Shown piece after piece: positions 7,211-16,057 of a DNA stretch of 45,414 bases. Position 1 is the stretch's first letter; each line of letters starts with the position of its first letter. Both the position numbers and the translations under genes were made by a program. Under the pieces are notes generated by a model. That model was not told the DNA's origin and ran no database searches. It saw only the letters and a program-made list of their open reading frames with translations. This DNA comes from Burkholderiales bacterium (GTDB lineage Bacteria > Pseudomonadota > Gammaproteobacteria > Burkholderiales > Burkholderiaceae_C): contig JANYEE010000208.1 in the NCBI GenBank assembly GCA_025363275.1, positions 1 through 45,414 on the forward strand, written 5' to 3'.

Positions 7211-9232
7211 CTACAACTGAGAAAATTTGAGTTCGCCGGGCTTGACGGTCGCGGCTTTTCCGATGTACTTGTCAATAAAAGACATCATGGCTTCGCCAAA
7301 TTTTATGTTGTTAGCCTCTTTAGCCCAGCCGTGCCCTTCGCCGATCATGACCATCCATTCGACGGTGTTACCTTGTTTTACTAATTTGTCACGCATTCTT
7401 TCCCCATGAATTAGCGGTACTCGAATGTCTTCGCTACCGTAAGCCATTAGGACAGGGGCTTTAATTCGGGCTGCATTTTCGATGGCGGACGATTTGTGGA
7501 AATAAGCGTCATCCGTTTTGGGATCTCCGTGCATAAGTTTGCCTATGTTGTCCATGTAAGGCCCCCGCATGTCCGACCACGCTACCGTAAAAAGCATTTT
7601 GACGTCAGTCACCCCCACCCAGTTGACCCCACATTGGTACAAGTCAGGGTCCTTGACAAGCCCGTACATCGTTGCATAGCCTCCATAACTGGCACCAATG
7701 ATGCAAACTCGCTTTGGATCCACAACACCCTGTTTGACCAACTCGGCAACACCGTCCGTGATGTCGTCTTGCATGGTTAAACCCCATTGTCTCCAACCTG
7801 CAGTGTGGTGCTTCCAGCCAAAACCAGTTGACATGCGAAACTGCGGTTGCAACACAGCGTAGCCACGCGATGCCAGCATTTGTGTGGTCGGGTCATAACC
7901 AAATGCGTCCCGCGAATGTGGGCCACCGTGAATGTAGGCAACCAGTGGGAGTGCTTTTGGAGCAACTCCTTCAGGAAGGGTTAAGTAGGCAGGAATACTC
8001 AAGCCATCACGAGCTTTATACGTAACAACTGTTTGTGCTGAAAGTTTCTTACCTTCGAGTTCTGGCTTGGCTACATACAGCGCTTCTAATACCTTGCGCT
8101 CAGTGTCATACAAATAGGCGCTACCGACGTTGTTGTCACCTCGAGTGGTGACAACCGCGCGTTTGCCACGCCACTGAAAGGTTACCAACTGACCGGGGAA
8201 ACTGGCGTTGAGTGAAGCTTGCAACTTGGCATACTCCGCGTCGAAGAAGATAGTTTCCGGCTTCATTGCATCGACAGCCACACCTATCAGTTTTTTGCGG
8301 TCGAAATCCAACATAAGACCGTCTTCGATATCTACCAAAGGATGATCTGCAATCATGTCTCCGGCTATGTTCTTGCTAAAGTCCCAAATATGGACGGCAG
8401 CTTTGTCTCGACCATCAAAGCGACCAGCCACGATCAGTGTTTTATTGTCAAAGTCAAATGCTAAAGGTGACATGACCTTGCCATCATCCAGATATGCTTC
8501 ATAGATGGATTTCCAGGCATCTTGCTCGGTTGCACGGTGAAATACTGTTTGTTTGATTCGCTTGCTAACTGGGTCTGCAGCCAGCGCAGATGCCACGCGG
8601 ATGACGCCCTTATGGTCTAGGAGCCAGCCGCTCACTTTGCCAGGGTTGTTGAACGTCAGCAATTTGGTGCGGCCGTTGGTGGTGTCCATGGTGAACACGT
8701 CACTGGCGCCCAAGTCTGCATCACGACCACGCTCGTTGTTGACCACATACAGTTCATTGCTTTCTCCACCTACGCGGTCCAGCACCGTGTACGGTGTGTA
8801 CGGAATGTTACCCCCTTCGGCTTCTTTCAGCGTAGGGACCAGTTTGCGAAATCCCGTTGCGTCTTTGTTGATGGCGAATAGACCGCCCCCACGGTTCTCC
8901 TCACGCGTCGCGTCGCTACCCTTTGAAATACTAAATACCAAACGGCTGTTGTTGACCCAGCGCGGGTTGGCAATATCCCAATCCGGATCCGATGCGACGA
9001 CCTTCGAGTCACGGGTATCTAAGTTGATAACTGCAAGAACGAAACGCCCTTTTCGGGGAATCAAAACTGCCAAATTGGTACCGTCTGGTGACAACAGTGG
9101 CCGACCAGAAAACGTTGCTTTTTTAAAGAAATCCGCAATGGGAATAGACGAATCAGCTTGGGCATTGAAGAAGGCCGAACCGATACATATCGCAATCGCG
9201 AAAGCGATATTACGACTACTGATTTTTTTCAC
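7211..9232 (-). CDS. S9-family peptidase (prolyl oligopeptidase / acylaminoacyl-peptidase type), exported
   Basis: A serine peptidase of 673 residues, starting at the GTG at 9232, which has GGAG at the right spacing. The N-terminus VKKISSRNIAFAIAICIGSA is a signal peptide ending near NAQA-DS, so periplasmic action is inferred. Residues about 25-390 form a degenerate beta-propeller (PIADFFKKATFSGRPLLSPD). The alpha/beta-hydrolase domain follows, with YIHGGPHSRD for the oxyanion region and the triad S515 in GASYGGY, D602 in YGSEDIRVP and H634 in GEGHGW. An upstream ATG at 9346 would add 38 residues ahead of the signal sequence and is less likely. The TonB-dependent receptor gene lies just upstream on the same strand, separated by a terminator. 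The pair plausibly imports and degrades peptides. Confidence 0.9.
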   Translation of the reverse strand: MKKISSRNIAFAIAICIGSAFFNAQADSSIPIADFFKKATFSGRPLLSPDGTNLAVLIPRKGRFVLAVINLDTRDSKVVASDPDWDIANPRWVNNSRLVFSISKGSDATREENRGGGLFAINKDATGFRKLVPTLKEAEGGNIPYTPYTVLDRVGGESNELYVVNNERGRDADLGASDVFTMDTTNGRTKLLTFNNPGKVSGWLLDHKGVIRVASALAADPVSKRIKQTVFHRATEQDAWKSIYEAYLDDGKVMSPLAFDFDNKTLIVAGRFDGRDKAAVHIWDFSKNIAGDMIADHPLVDIEDGLMLDFDRKKLIGVAVDAMKPETIFFDAEYAKLQASLNASFPGQLVTFQWRGKRAVVTTRGDNNVGSAYLYDTERKVLEALYVAKPELEGKKLSAQTVVTYKARDGLSIPAYLTLPEGVAPKALPLVAYIHGGPHSRDAFGYDPTTQMLASRGYAVLQPQFRMSTGFGWKHHTAGWRQWGLTMQDDITDGVAELVKQGVVDPKRVCIIGASYGGYATMYGLVKDPDLYQCGVNWVGVTDVKMLFTVAWSDMRGPYMDNIGKLMHGDPKTDDAYFHKSSAIENAARIKAPVLMAYGSEDIRVPLIHGERMRDKLVKQGNTVEWMVMIGEGHGWAKEANNIKFGEAMMSFIDKYIGKAATVKPGELKFSQL

Positions 9233-9298
9233 TGTAAATCTCCGACTTAGAAAATTCAAGACTGCTAAAAGGATGTCGTTATGGAGGGCAACGAGCAA

Positions 9299-9334
9299 TG
9301 AAAAAAGCGCCGAACTCTCTCGAATTCGGCGCCT
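9299..9334 (-). terminator. Rho-independent terminator after the TonB-dependent receptor gene
   Basis: On the minus strand the stem GGCGCCGAATTC, loop GAGA and stem GAGTTCGGCGC is followed by TTTTTTC. It separates the receptor gene (stop at 9349) from the S9 peptidase start at 9232, so the peptidase either has its own promoter or receives limited read-through. Confidence 0.85.
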
Positions 9335-9348
9335 GAACCATACCATTT

Positions 9349-12069
9349 TTACTTGAAGCGGTACTCAGCTGTCAACTGCATGTAGCGGCCCATGGCGCTG
9401 TGCAATGGCGCGTAGTAACCAACACTTCCGTAGGGTACGAATGGTGGACGGATATTGAACGCATTTTGTAAAGCTGCGCTGATTTTCCAATCTTTAAATC
9501 CACTGTAGCTGCCGCCCAGATTTACCGTTGTAAACGACGCTATGCCAGAACACAGTTCCTCGTAACCTTGCTCACCAAGAGCGCAGGGCTGGGTGTAATC
9601 GTCTTTACTGGACATTTTCCCAATAAAAACGACATCTGCAGAAAGTTGCCATGCAGCTTTCTTCCAACCTAAACCGATCGTTGCTTGAACTTCCGGCGTT
9701 CCCCGTGTACCGGCATACTCAATAAGATCATCGGTGGGAGAGGGAGCGTTCTTGTAAGACATGGTGTATTGCAGGTTGATGCGGGGCTTGAGCTGTCCAT
9801 ACTCACCCAAGTTGAATTTACCCTGCAAGTCAAGATCCACACCGCGGACGTCTGTTACCGATACGTTGGTCAGCAATAACTTCACGTTGGTAATCTCACC
9901 AGCTGTTGCCCCTGCAGCGCGATCGATATCCGAAAGTGGATCGCGAGCAATATTCGCCGCTGGGTCGTTAGCGTAGCGAGCGGGGTCAGCCAAAACCTTG
10001 TCAAGGTTGTAGGTGCCAATCTCGTCCACACGTTTGATACGCCAGACATCAACAGACGCGTTCAACCAGCCAGTAGGCTCCCATACAGCTCCAAAGGTGA
10101 AGCTGGTGGCTGTTTCTGGCTTTAGGCTAGGGTTCGCGCCGCTTTGATAAGGCGTCTGTACGCTACAACCCTCTTTAAATTTGTCGTTACAACGCGCTGG
10201 ATCCAGGAAAGAGATGAAAGCATTGCGAACGTCGGTCGAATTCTCAACCAATGTTGGCGCACGAAAGCCGGCAGCATAAGTACTACGCAGCAGTAAGGTT
10301 GGGGACACATTCCATTTCAAGCCGAGCTTCGGGGTAGTGGATGTACCGTAGTCTGAGTAGCGGTCATGCCGCGCCGCAAACTGAGCCTCGAGACTCTTGA
10401 GAATGGGGATGGACAGCTCTGTGTACACCGATGTGATGTTGCGGCTGTTACTGATTCCCGGTGGGCTTTGAGCCTGATGGTAAAGCTCGCCAGCAACCGA
10501 CTGGGGATCCGGGTTGGTTTCCAAAGCCTCTTTACGAAGTTCAATTCCAGACGCCATGCTCAGCGGGCCCGCTGGCAATGTCATCAGTTCGCCTGAAACT
10601 TTGGCATCCCACTGGTACAAGCTTGAACTGAAACCACTAGCTGATTGGGTTTTCACGGATTCAAACAATGCTGCATTGTTTGGCCCCCCGAATATCAGGG
10701 TTCCATTCTTGTAGGCATTGACAAACGGAGTTAACAATACGCCACTACTGTTGTTGGACGTTACTTTACTTGTATTGATCAGGATTGCCGTTTCCCAATC
10801 CCAAGTGGCGACTGCCCCTTTCGCTCCCAATAAGTACCGGGCGAAGTTCGTTACGTTTTCCTGGCCTTGTCCTGGGAAATCGGCAAGCTGAGCCCGGATA
10901 CGGACCGTACGATTGCCGCCGGCCAGTGTCTTACCGTCCGGTCCGATCAGTTCTTTGGGGTATTGCGGATGGGTAATGGGCAGTGCCGGAGTGGGTTGTC
11001 CATTTTGTCCAGCCACAAACTGTAAGTCGCCAGTAACAACTGCCTTGTTTTGGTTCAGCAGTACTTCAGAAAAGACCGTGATGTTAGCGTTGGGCTGCCA
11101 GGTGGCACGACTCGTGATGCCGATGCGGTCGGTTTTGCCTGCCGAATTGTAGGTACCGTCCTTCAAGTCATCAAAAGCACAATACTGGCCGGTGGCTCCC
11201 GCGCCAAACAACACAGCCGCTGGTAAAAGACGGTCTGCAGGGCAGTTGGGATCCAGTGTCCTGGCCGTGAATTTACCGGTTGCTTTGTCAGTCCAATAAA
11301 GGTTTCCTGGAAAGCTGTAAATGTTGCGTGCATCTCTGTAGCCCCATTGTTCCCAGTTTTGGCTGCCAAGATAGTCTGGCCGATTACCAATAAACATCGG
11401 CTTGCGCTGACGGATGTCCAAGGTCGCGTAGGCGTTGAAATGGTCTTCGACCAAGCTACCGCCACCAATGCTTATCGAGCTTCTTACTTGGCGGCCATCT
11501 TTGTATACGGATTCACCGATCGATCCGTCCACAAGAACGCCTTCGAAACTGTCACGCAAAATAATATTCACAACACCGGCCATGGCCTCCGAGCCGTAAA
11601 TTGCAGACGCACCGTCCTTTAGCACTTCTATGCGTTCAACCGCACCAATTGGGATCGAGTTCAAATCAACAAACGTAGTTTGAAATTCTGGTTGAGCGTA
11701 GGCCGCGAGACGGCGTCCATTAATCAGCACCAAGGTTGCTTGACTGCCGATGCCCCGGAGGTTCAAACCCGCAGCACCTGCGCTGAATCCGTTTGTACGG
11801 TTTTCATCAACACCGCCAACATTGGCGGAGATAGTTCGCAAAACTTCGTTCAGCGACGTTGCACCACCGCGAACCATTTCATCACGGTTGATGATTTGTA
11901 CTGGTGACGCAGTTTCAAGGTTGATCCGCTTGATATTCGATCCGGTAACTGTGATCCTGCTGAGTTCTGAGGCGGGTTCTGCAGTTTGGGCCATTGCGGC
12001 ATTCATGGTGCCGATGGCCATCGCTACTGCTAAAACACTGGTTCTTTTGGTAAATCGAAACAACAACAT
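9349..12069 (-). CDS. TonB-dependent outer-membrane receptor
   Basis: A 906-residue outer-membrane active transporter driven by TonB-ExbBD. A signal peptide covers residues 1-28 (cleavage after NAAMA). A short TonB-box-like stretch RITVTGSNIKR precedes the plug (about 50-170): SPVQIINRDEMVRGGATSL, LRGIGSQATLVLINGRR, VDLNSIPIGAVERIEVLKDG, ASAIYGSEAMAGVVNIILR. The C-terminal half is a beta-barrel with alternating aromatic strands, ending GRYMQLTAEYRFK. The ATG at 12069 follows AGGAGA. This is the large SusC-unlike, Xanthomonas/Shewanella-type receptor class, often linked to peptides or oligosaccharides. The neighbouring S9 peptidase favours peptides, but the substrate is inferred. No sigma factor/anti-sigma pair is adjacent. 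Confidence 0.93.
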   Translation of the reverse strand: MLLFRFTKRTSVLAVAMAIGTMNAAMAQTAEPASELSRITVTGSNIKRINLETASPVQIINRDEMVRGGATSLNEVLRTISANVGGVDENRTNGFSAGAAGLNLRGIGSQATLVLINGRRLAAYAQPEFQTTFVDLNSIPIGAVERIEVLKDGASAIYGSEAMAGVVNIILRDSFEGVLVDGSIGESVYKDGRQVRSSISIGGGSLVEDHFNAYATLDIRQRKPMFIGNRPDYLGSQNWEQWGYRDARNIYSFPGNLYWTDKATGKFTARTLDPNCPADRLLPAAVLFGAGATGQYCAFDDLKDGTYNSAGKTDRIGITSRATWQPNANITVFSEVLLNQNKAVVTGDLQFVAGQNGQPTPALPITHPQYPKELIGPDGKTLAGGNRTVRIRAQLADFPGQGQENVTNFARYLLGAKGAVATWDWETAILINTSKVTSNNSSGVLLTPFVNAYKNGTLIFGGPNNAALFESVKTQSASGFSSSLYQWDAKVSGELMTLPAGPLSMASGIELRKEALETNPDPQSVAGELYHQAQSPPGISNSRNITSVYTELSIPILKSLEAQFAARHDRYSDYGTSTTPKLGLKWNVSPTLLLRSTYAAGFRAPTLVENSTDVRNAFISFLDPARCNDKFKEGCSVQTPYQSGANPSLKPETATSFTFGAVWEPTGWLNASVDVWRIKRVDEIGTYNLDKVLADPARYANDPAANIARDPLSDIDRAAGATAGEITNVKLLLTNVSVTDVRGVDLDLQGKFNLGEYGQLKPRINLQYTMSYKNAPSPTDDLIEYAGTRGTPEVQATIGLGWKKAAWQLSADVVFIGKMSSKDDYTQPCALGEQGYEELCSGIASFTTVNLGGSYSGFKDWKISAALQNAFNIRPPFVPYGSVGYYAPLHSAMGRYMQLTAEYRFK

Positions 12070-12297
12070 GTTCTCCTGCGGGGTAAAAAGATATTACTGA
12101 CGCAGGAAGTGTGCCATTCACGTAAACTGTTTGTAACTCAGCTGTAACCCTAGCGTTGTAAGAAAGTACGGCGTTGGGAAAATGCTAATTGGCAATTTCG
12201 CCGGAGTGTGCTACCGGCTTTTCAAGTAACGCTATTGTTGAGGCGGTTCGCCAACATAGAGAGGACACTTAGGCCCTTTCTATGAGTTGCACGGGGT

Positions 12298-13989
12298 TTA
12301 CATGCCAGCGTAATTAGGCCCGCCGCCGCCCTCGGGCGTGACCCACACAATGTTTTGCGTCGGGTCTTTGATGTCGCAGGTCTTGCAGTGCACGCAGTTT
12401 TGCGCGTTAATTTGGAGACGGTCGGAGTTGTCTGCGTTCTTCACGTATTCGTACACACCAGCCGGGCAGTAGCGCGACTCGGGGCCTGCGTATTTAGCGA
12501 GGTTGATGTTGACCGGCACCGACGCATCTCTTAACGTTAAGTGCGCTGGCTGGTGCTCTTCGTGGTTGGTGTTGCTAATGAACACGCTGCTCAGGCGGTC
12601 AAAGGTCAGCTTGCCATCCGGCTTGGGGTAGACAATGGGTTTGCATTCGGCCGCTGGCTTCAGGTAAGCGTAGTCGGGCTTGGTTCGGCGCAGTGTCCAG
12701 GGCATGTTGCCGCGCAGAATCAGTTGCTCAAAGCCATTCATGATGGTGGCCACGGTCAGCCCGTACTTGAACCAGTTCTTGAAGTTGCGGTCTTTGTTCA
12801 GCTCGGTGTGCAGCCAGCTCTTCTCAAAGGCTTCCGGGTAAGCGCTCAACTCGTCGTGCTGGCGGCCTGCCACTATCGCGTCGTATGCAGCTTCCGCCGC
12901 TTGCATGCCAGTTTTGATGGCGGCGTGGCTGCCTTTGATGCGGCCCACGTTCAGATAGCCCGCATTGCAGCCAATCAATGCACCGCCGGGGAACACGGTT
13001 TTGGGCAATGCGTTGATACCGCTGGCGTTGATAGCGCGCGCGCCGTAGCCCAGGCGCTTGGCGGTGATTTCGCCTTTGGCGTTCTCAAAGTAGTAGCGGA
13101 TGTTGGGATGGGTCTTCCAGCGCTGGAATTCCTCAAAGGGGCTCAAGTAGGGGTTGGAGTAGCCCAGTCCGGTCACGAAGCCCACAGCGACCTTGTTACC
13201 TTCCAGATGGTACAAAAATGCGCCGCCGTAGGTGTCCGATTCCATAGGCCAGCCAGCGCTGTGCATCACAAAGCCGGGCTGGTGGCGGGCGGGGTCAATC
13301 TCCCACAGCTCCTTGATACCCAGGCCCCAGCTCTGTGGGTCTTTGCCATCGTCAAGCTTGAACTTCTCAATCAACTGCTTGCCCAGATGGCCGCGCGCGC
13401 CTTCGGCAAACACGGTGTACTTCCCCAGCAGCTCCATTCCCAGTTGAAAGCTTTCCATGGGTTCGCCGTCTTTGCCGATGCCTAGGTTGCCCGTGGCTAC
13501 GCCTTTGACGGAGCCGTTGTCGTTGTAGAGCACTTCCGCAGCGCTGAAGCCCGGGAAAATTTCTACGCCCAGTGCCTCGGCCTGCTCAGCCATCCATTTG
13601 GTCACCGAGCCCAGGCTGACGATATAGTTACCATGATTTTGTGCAAAGGGCGGCAGCACCACATTGGGGATACGAAACCCTGTTTTTTCACTGAGAAGCA
13701 CATAGGCGTCGTCGGTGACGGGTTGGTGCAGCGGCGCACCCAACTCTTTCCAGTTGGGAATGAGTTCAGTTAGGGCCCTGGGGTCCATGATGGCGCCCGA
13801 CAGAATGTGCGCGCCGGGCTCGGAGCCTTTCTCTAAAACCACGACGGAGACATCGGTGCCTTTCGCAGCGGCCAATTGTTTCAGACGGATAGCCGTGGCC
13901 AGACCGCCGGGGCCACCGCCCACAATGACTACGTCGTACTCCATGGATTCGCGGGGGCCGAACTGGGCCAGAATTTCCTGTGGGGTCAT
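12298..13989 (-). CDS. Electron transfer flavoprotein-ubiquinone oxidoreductase (ETF-QO)
   Basis: Passes electrons from reduced ETF, loaded by acyl-CoA dehydrogenases, to ubiquinone in the inner membrane. The 563-residue protein starts MTPQEILAQFGPRESMEYDV and has the FAD-binding dinucleotide motif GGGPGG at 24-29, LSGAIMDPRAL and the membrane-associated middle domain (GGAFLYHLEGNKVAVGFVTG). The C-terminal ferredoxin-like domain has the 4Fe-4S ligands C508 (CPAGVYEY), C532, C535 and C538 (CVHCKTCDIKDP). Length and cysteine pattern match the family. It is transcribed divergently from a short-chain dehydrogenase, with a TetR-type palindrome in the shared control region. This suggests co-regulation with fatty- or branched-chain acyl-CoA oxidation. 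The ETF subunits are not in this window. Confidence 0.96.
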   Translation of the reverse strand: MTPQEILAQFGPRESMEYDVVIVGGGPGGLATAIRLKQLAAAKGTDVSVVVLEKGSEPGAHILSGAIMDPRALTELIPNWKELGAPLHQPVTDDAYVLLSEKTGFRIPNVVLPPFAQNHGNYIVSLGSVTKWMAEQAEALGVEIFPGFSAAEVLYNDNGSVKGVATGNLGIGKDGEPMESFQLGMELLGKYTVFAEGARGHLGKQLIEKFKLDDGKDPQSWGLGIKELWEIDPARHQPGFVMHSAGWPMESDTYGGAFLYHLEGNKVAVGFVTGLGYSNPYLSPFEEFQRWKTHPNIRYYFENAKGEITAKRLGYGARAINASGINALPKTVFPGGALIGCNAGYLNVGRIKGSHAAIKTGMQAAEAAYDAIVAGRQHDELSAYPEAFEKSWLHTELNKDRNFKNWFKYGLTVATIMNGFEQLILRGNMPWTLRRTKPDYAYLKPAAECKPIVYPKPDGKLTFDRLSSVFISNTNHEEHQPAHLTLRDASVPVNINLAKYAGPESRYCPAGVYEYVKNADNSDRLQINAQNCVHCKTCDIKDPTQNIVWVTPEGGGGPNYAGM

Positions 13990-14054
13990 GGTGCGTCTCG
14001 CTTAATAATAGGTGTTGGGCAAGTGGCCGATTTTATTCGCGTAATGCGTGAAAT

Positions 14055-14068
14055 AGAACGGTCGTTCT
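14055..14068. promoter_or_regulatory. Palindromic operator candidate, TetR-type (AGAACGgtCGTTCT)
   Basis: A 14-bp inverted repeat with perfect 6-bp arms and a 2-bp centre lies in the 103-bp divergent region between the ETF-QO gene (start 13989) and the SDR gene (start 14093), 24 bp before the SDR ATG. The arm/centre layout ACG-NN-CGT is typical of TetR-family operators. The regulator is not in the window. A site here could control both directions. Confidence 0.55.
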
Positions 14069-14092
14069 TTTTGATTCGTGGAGACTCTCTAA

Positions 14093-14875
14093 ATGGCATA
14101 CAGCATCGATCTTTCTGGCCGTGTGGCTTTTATTACTGGGGCGTCCAGCGGCTTGGGTGCCCAGTTTGCCCGTACCTTGGCGTCTGCAGGCGCTGCCGTG
14201 GTGTTGGCCAGCCGCCGGGTTGAGAAGCTCAAAGACCTTCGCGCCATTATCGACAGTGAAGGTGGCGACGCCCGCGTGATTGAGCTGGACGTGACAGATC
14301 ACGACTCCATCAAGTCCGCCGTGGCCCATGCCGAGACCGAGGTGGGGTCGATCGACATATTGGTGAACAACGCCGGCGTGGGCACAGCCCAGCACCTGCA
14401 GAATGTCACGCCAGATGACTTTGACTATATGTTCGACACCAACGTGAAAGGTGCGTTCTTTGTCGCGCAAGAGGTAGGCAAGCGCATGCTGGCGCGTGCG
14501 CAGGGTGCCGCGCCGGGCAGTTACACCGGTGGCCGCATCGTCAACATCGCATCTACATTGGCGCTGCGTGTCCAGGCGAAGACGGGCGTGTACGCCATGG
14601 GCAAAGCCTCGGTTGTGCAAATGACCAAGGCCATGGCGCTGGAGTGGGGTAAATACGGTATCAATGTGAATGCGATTTGCCCCGGCTACATCGATACCGA
14701 AATCAACCACGCGGAATGGAGCACAGAAGCAGGGCAGAAATTTGTGCAAACGCTGCCGCGTAAGCGGGTTGGGCAAGCTCAGGATCTGGATGCACTGATC
14801 GTGATGCTGTGCTCCGACCAAAGCCATTTCATCAACGGTGCGGTGATTGCGGCGGACGATGGCTTTGGGGTGTGA
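14093..14875 (+). CDS. Short-chain dehydrogenase/reductase (SDR, FabG-like)
   Basis: A 260-residue Rossmann-fold NAD(P)-dependent oxidoreductase. The cofactor motif TGASSGLG is at 15-22, the NNAG motif at 92-95, the catalytic serine in NIAST (S154) and the catalytic pair Y167/K171 in YAMGK. The basic pair SRR (40-42) after strand 2 hints at NADP(H) preference. The C-terminus GAVIAADDGFGV resembles 3-oxoacyl-ACP reductase-like SDRs, but the substrate is undetermined. The ATG at 14093 has GGAGA about 8 nt upstream. It diverges from the ETF-QO gene behind a shared palindrome, so a role in acyl-CoA metabolism is inferred from context only. Confidence 0.85.
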   Translation: MAYSIDLSGRVAFITGASSGLGAQFARTLASAGAAVVLASRRVEKLKDLRAIIDSEGGDARVIELDVTDHDSIKSAVAHAETEVGSIDILVNNAGVGTAQHLQNVTPDDFDYMFDTNVKGAFFVAQEVGKRMLARAQGAAPGSYTGGRIVNIASTLALRVQAKTGVYAMGKASVVQMTKAMALEWGKYGINVNAICPGYIDTEINHAEWSTEAGQKFVQTLPRKRVGQAQDLDALIVMLCSDQSHFINGAVIAADDGFGV

Positions 14876-15009
14876 GCGCGCGCCAGCCGGGTGCCGCCCT
14901 CGCTGATGCTCGGCGGCATTGGGACCGGCTTGGCGGCCGGTGCCCTGTGGCCGCAGGTCTGGCATCGATAGGCGTGTCGCCGGGGGCCAGTTTAGAGCCA
15001 AAAGTGCCC
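14876..15009. other. Short non-coding stretch after the SDR gene
   Basis: The 300 bp between the two SDR genes hold no recognisable gene. The left part is GC-rich and shows no terminator that I can see. The right part holds a copy of the dispersed repeat, listed separately. Confidence 0.4.
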
Positions 15010-15057
15010 ATGGCCCAGGAATACATTGACTCTGCAGCTATCGTTTGTATAGCAATC
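15010..15057 (+). repeat. Dispersed ~50 bp repeat, copy B (intergenic)
   Basis: Carries ATGGCCCAGGAATACATTGA followed by CTCTGCAGCTATCGTTTGTATAGCAATC. It shares the GGCCC-AG-A-A-CAT block and the GCTAT(N7)ATAGCAATC tail with the copy at 22001-22047. The tail can form the hairpin GCTAT/ATAGC with a 7-nt loop. Confidence 0.75.
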
Positions 15058-15175
15058 GGGATGGGCATGGACTAGCCGCCCACCGAGCGCCTGCCTATGG
15101 GGTCAACTCAAGGTTGGCGAGACCTTAGTCGTTTGGCTGTCTGCCTTCGCGCGTCCTGCGTCAACCCGTTTCAAA

Positions 15176-15934
15176 TTAACGTGGTGCCAAGCGGATGGCG
15201 CCGTCCAAGCGGATCACTTCGCCATTGAGCATGTCGTTCTCAAAAATGTGCAGGGCCAGCTTGGCGTAATCCAGCGGCGTACCCAGGCGAGAAGGGAATG
15301 GCACGCTGGCCGCCAGCGAGTCTTGCACTTCCTGGGGCATGCCAAACATCATGGGTGTGCCAAAAATGCCGGGGGCGATGGTCATGTTGCGGATGCCGTT
15401 GCGCGCCAGATCGCGGGCAATCGGAAGGGTCATGCCCACGATGCCGCCTTTGGATGCGCTGTAAGCAGCCTGACCGATTTGGCCGTCATAGGCTGCGACA
15501 GAAGCCGTCGAAATCATCGCACCGCGCTCGCCGGTGGGTTCTGGATCGTTCTTGCTCATGGCTTCAGAGGCCAGGCGAATCATGTTGAAGCTGCCCACCA
15601 GATTGACGGTAATGCACTTGGTGAACACGCCCAGGCTGTGCGCGCCGTTCTTGCCTACAGTTTTTTCTGCGGGGGCGATGCCTGCGCAGTTCACCAGGCC
15701 CATCAGCTTGCCCAGAGATACCGCCTTGGCCACCACGGCTTGGCCGTCGGCTTCCTGACTGACGTCACACTTCACAAATGCGCCGCCGATTTCCTTGGCA
15801 ATGGCGTCGCCTTTTTCGACTTGCATATCGGCAATGACCACGGTGGCGCCCTTGGAGGCCAACATGCGGGCCGTGCCCTCACCCAGACCCGATGCGCCAC
15901 CAGTGACGATGAAAACTTTTCCTGCTACTTCCAT
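15176..15934 (-). CDS. HSD10-like 3-hydroxyacyl-CoA dehydrogenase (SDR; 2-methyl-3-hydroxybutyryl-CoA dehydrogenase type)
   Basis: A 252-residue SDR that most resembles type II 3-hydroxyacyl-CoA dehydrogenases, which act in isoleucine and short-chain fatty acid breakdown. It has TGGASGLG at 11-18, D36 in VVIADM (an acidic residue favouring NAD), NCAGIAPAEKT at 82-92, S145 in STASVAAYDGQ, and Y158/K162 in YSASK. The family hallmarks APGIFGTPMM and the C-terminal FENDMLNGEVIRLDGAIRL are present. The ATG at 15934 is preceded by AGGAG-like bases (CTAGGAGTCTTTC). A near-perfect 22-bp palindrome lies about 31 bp upstream of the start, which is a strong sign of a dedicated repressor or activator. 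The enzyme stands alone here; other branched-chain degradation genes are not in the window. Confidence 0.88.
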   Translation of the reverse strand: MEVAGKVFIVTGGASGLGEGTARMLASKGATVVIADMQVEKGDAIAKEIGGAFVKCDVSQEADGQAVVAKAVSLGKLMGLVNCAGIAPAEKTVGKNGAHSLGVFTKCITVNLVGSFNMIRLASEAMSKNDPEPTGERGAMISTASVAAYDGQIGQAAYSASKGGIVGMTLPIARDLARNGIRNMTIAPGIFGTPMMFGMPQEVQDSLAASVPFPSRLGTPLDYAKLALHIFENDMLNGEVIRLDGAIRLAPR

Positions 15935-15964
15935 GAAAGACTCCTAGTTTGGTTGAATGCATGC

Positions 15965-15986
15965 TTTACGTTTACGTAAACGTCAA
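15965..15986. promoter_or_regulatory. Near-perfect 22-bp palindrome upstream of the HSD10-like gene
   Basis: The centre CGTTTACGTAAACG (15969-15982) is a perfect 14-bp palindrome. The outer arms TTTA and TCAA extend the symmetry to 22 bp with one mismatched pair. It lies just upstream of the HSD10-like gene start at 15934. The ACGTTTACGTAAACGT style resembles operators of MerR-type regulators of branched-chain acyl-CoA breakdown (LiuR type). That assignment is from memory and tentative. Confidence 0.6.
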
Positions 15987-16038
15987 AGCGCGAGCATAGC
16001 AAGTTTGTGCACCGATTCTCATCACAGGAAAATACTAA

Positions 16039-16047
16039 TGCTACAAT
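16039..16047 (+). promoter_or_regulatory. Extended -10 element for tRNA-Val
   Basis: TGCTACAAT (TGn plus TACAAT) lies 11 nt before the mature tRNA-Val 5' end. The -35 region is weak at normal spacing, which is common for extended -10 promoters. Confidence 0.5.
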
Positions 16048-16057
16048 CTAAGGCTTC

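Noticed and set aside
12541..13485. Long plus-strand open frame of 314 codons opposite the ETF-QO gene
   Set aside because: It is antisense to a certain gene, has no family-like sequence, and is explained by high GC content in the reverse frame.
14033..15001. 322-codon minus-strand frame opposite the SDR gene
   Set aside because: The sequence is arginine/histidine-rich and unlike any family I know. It mirrors the SDR coding sequence.
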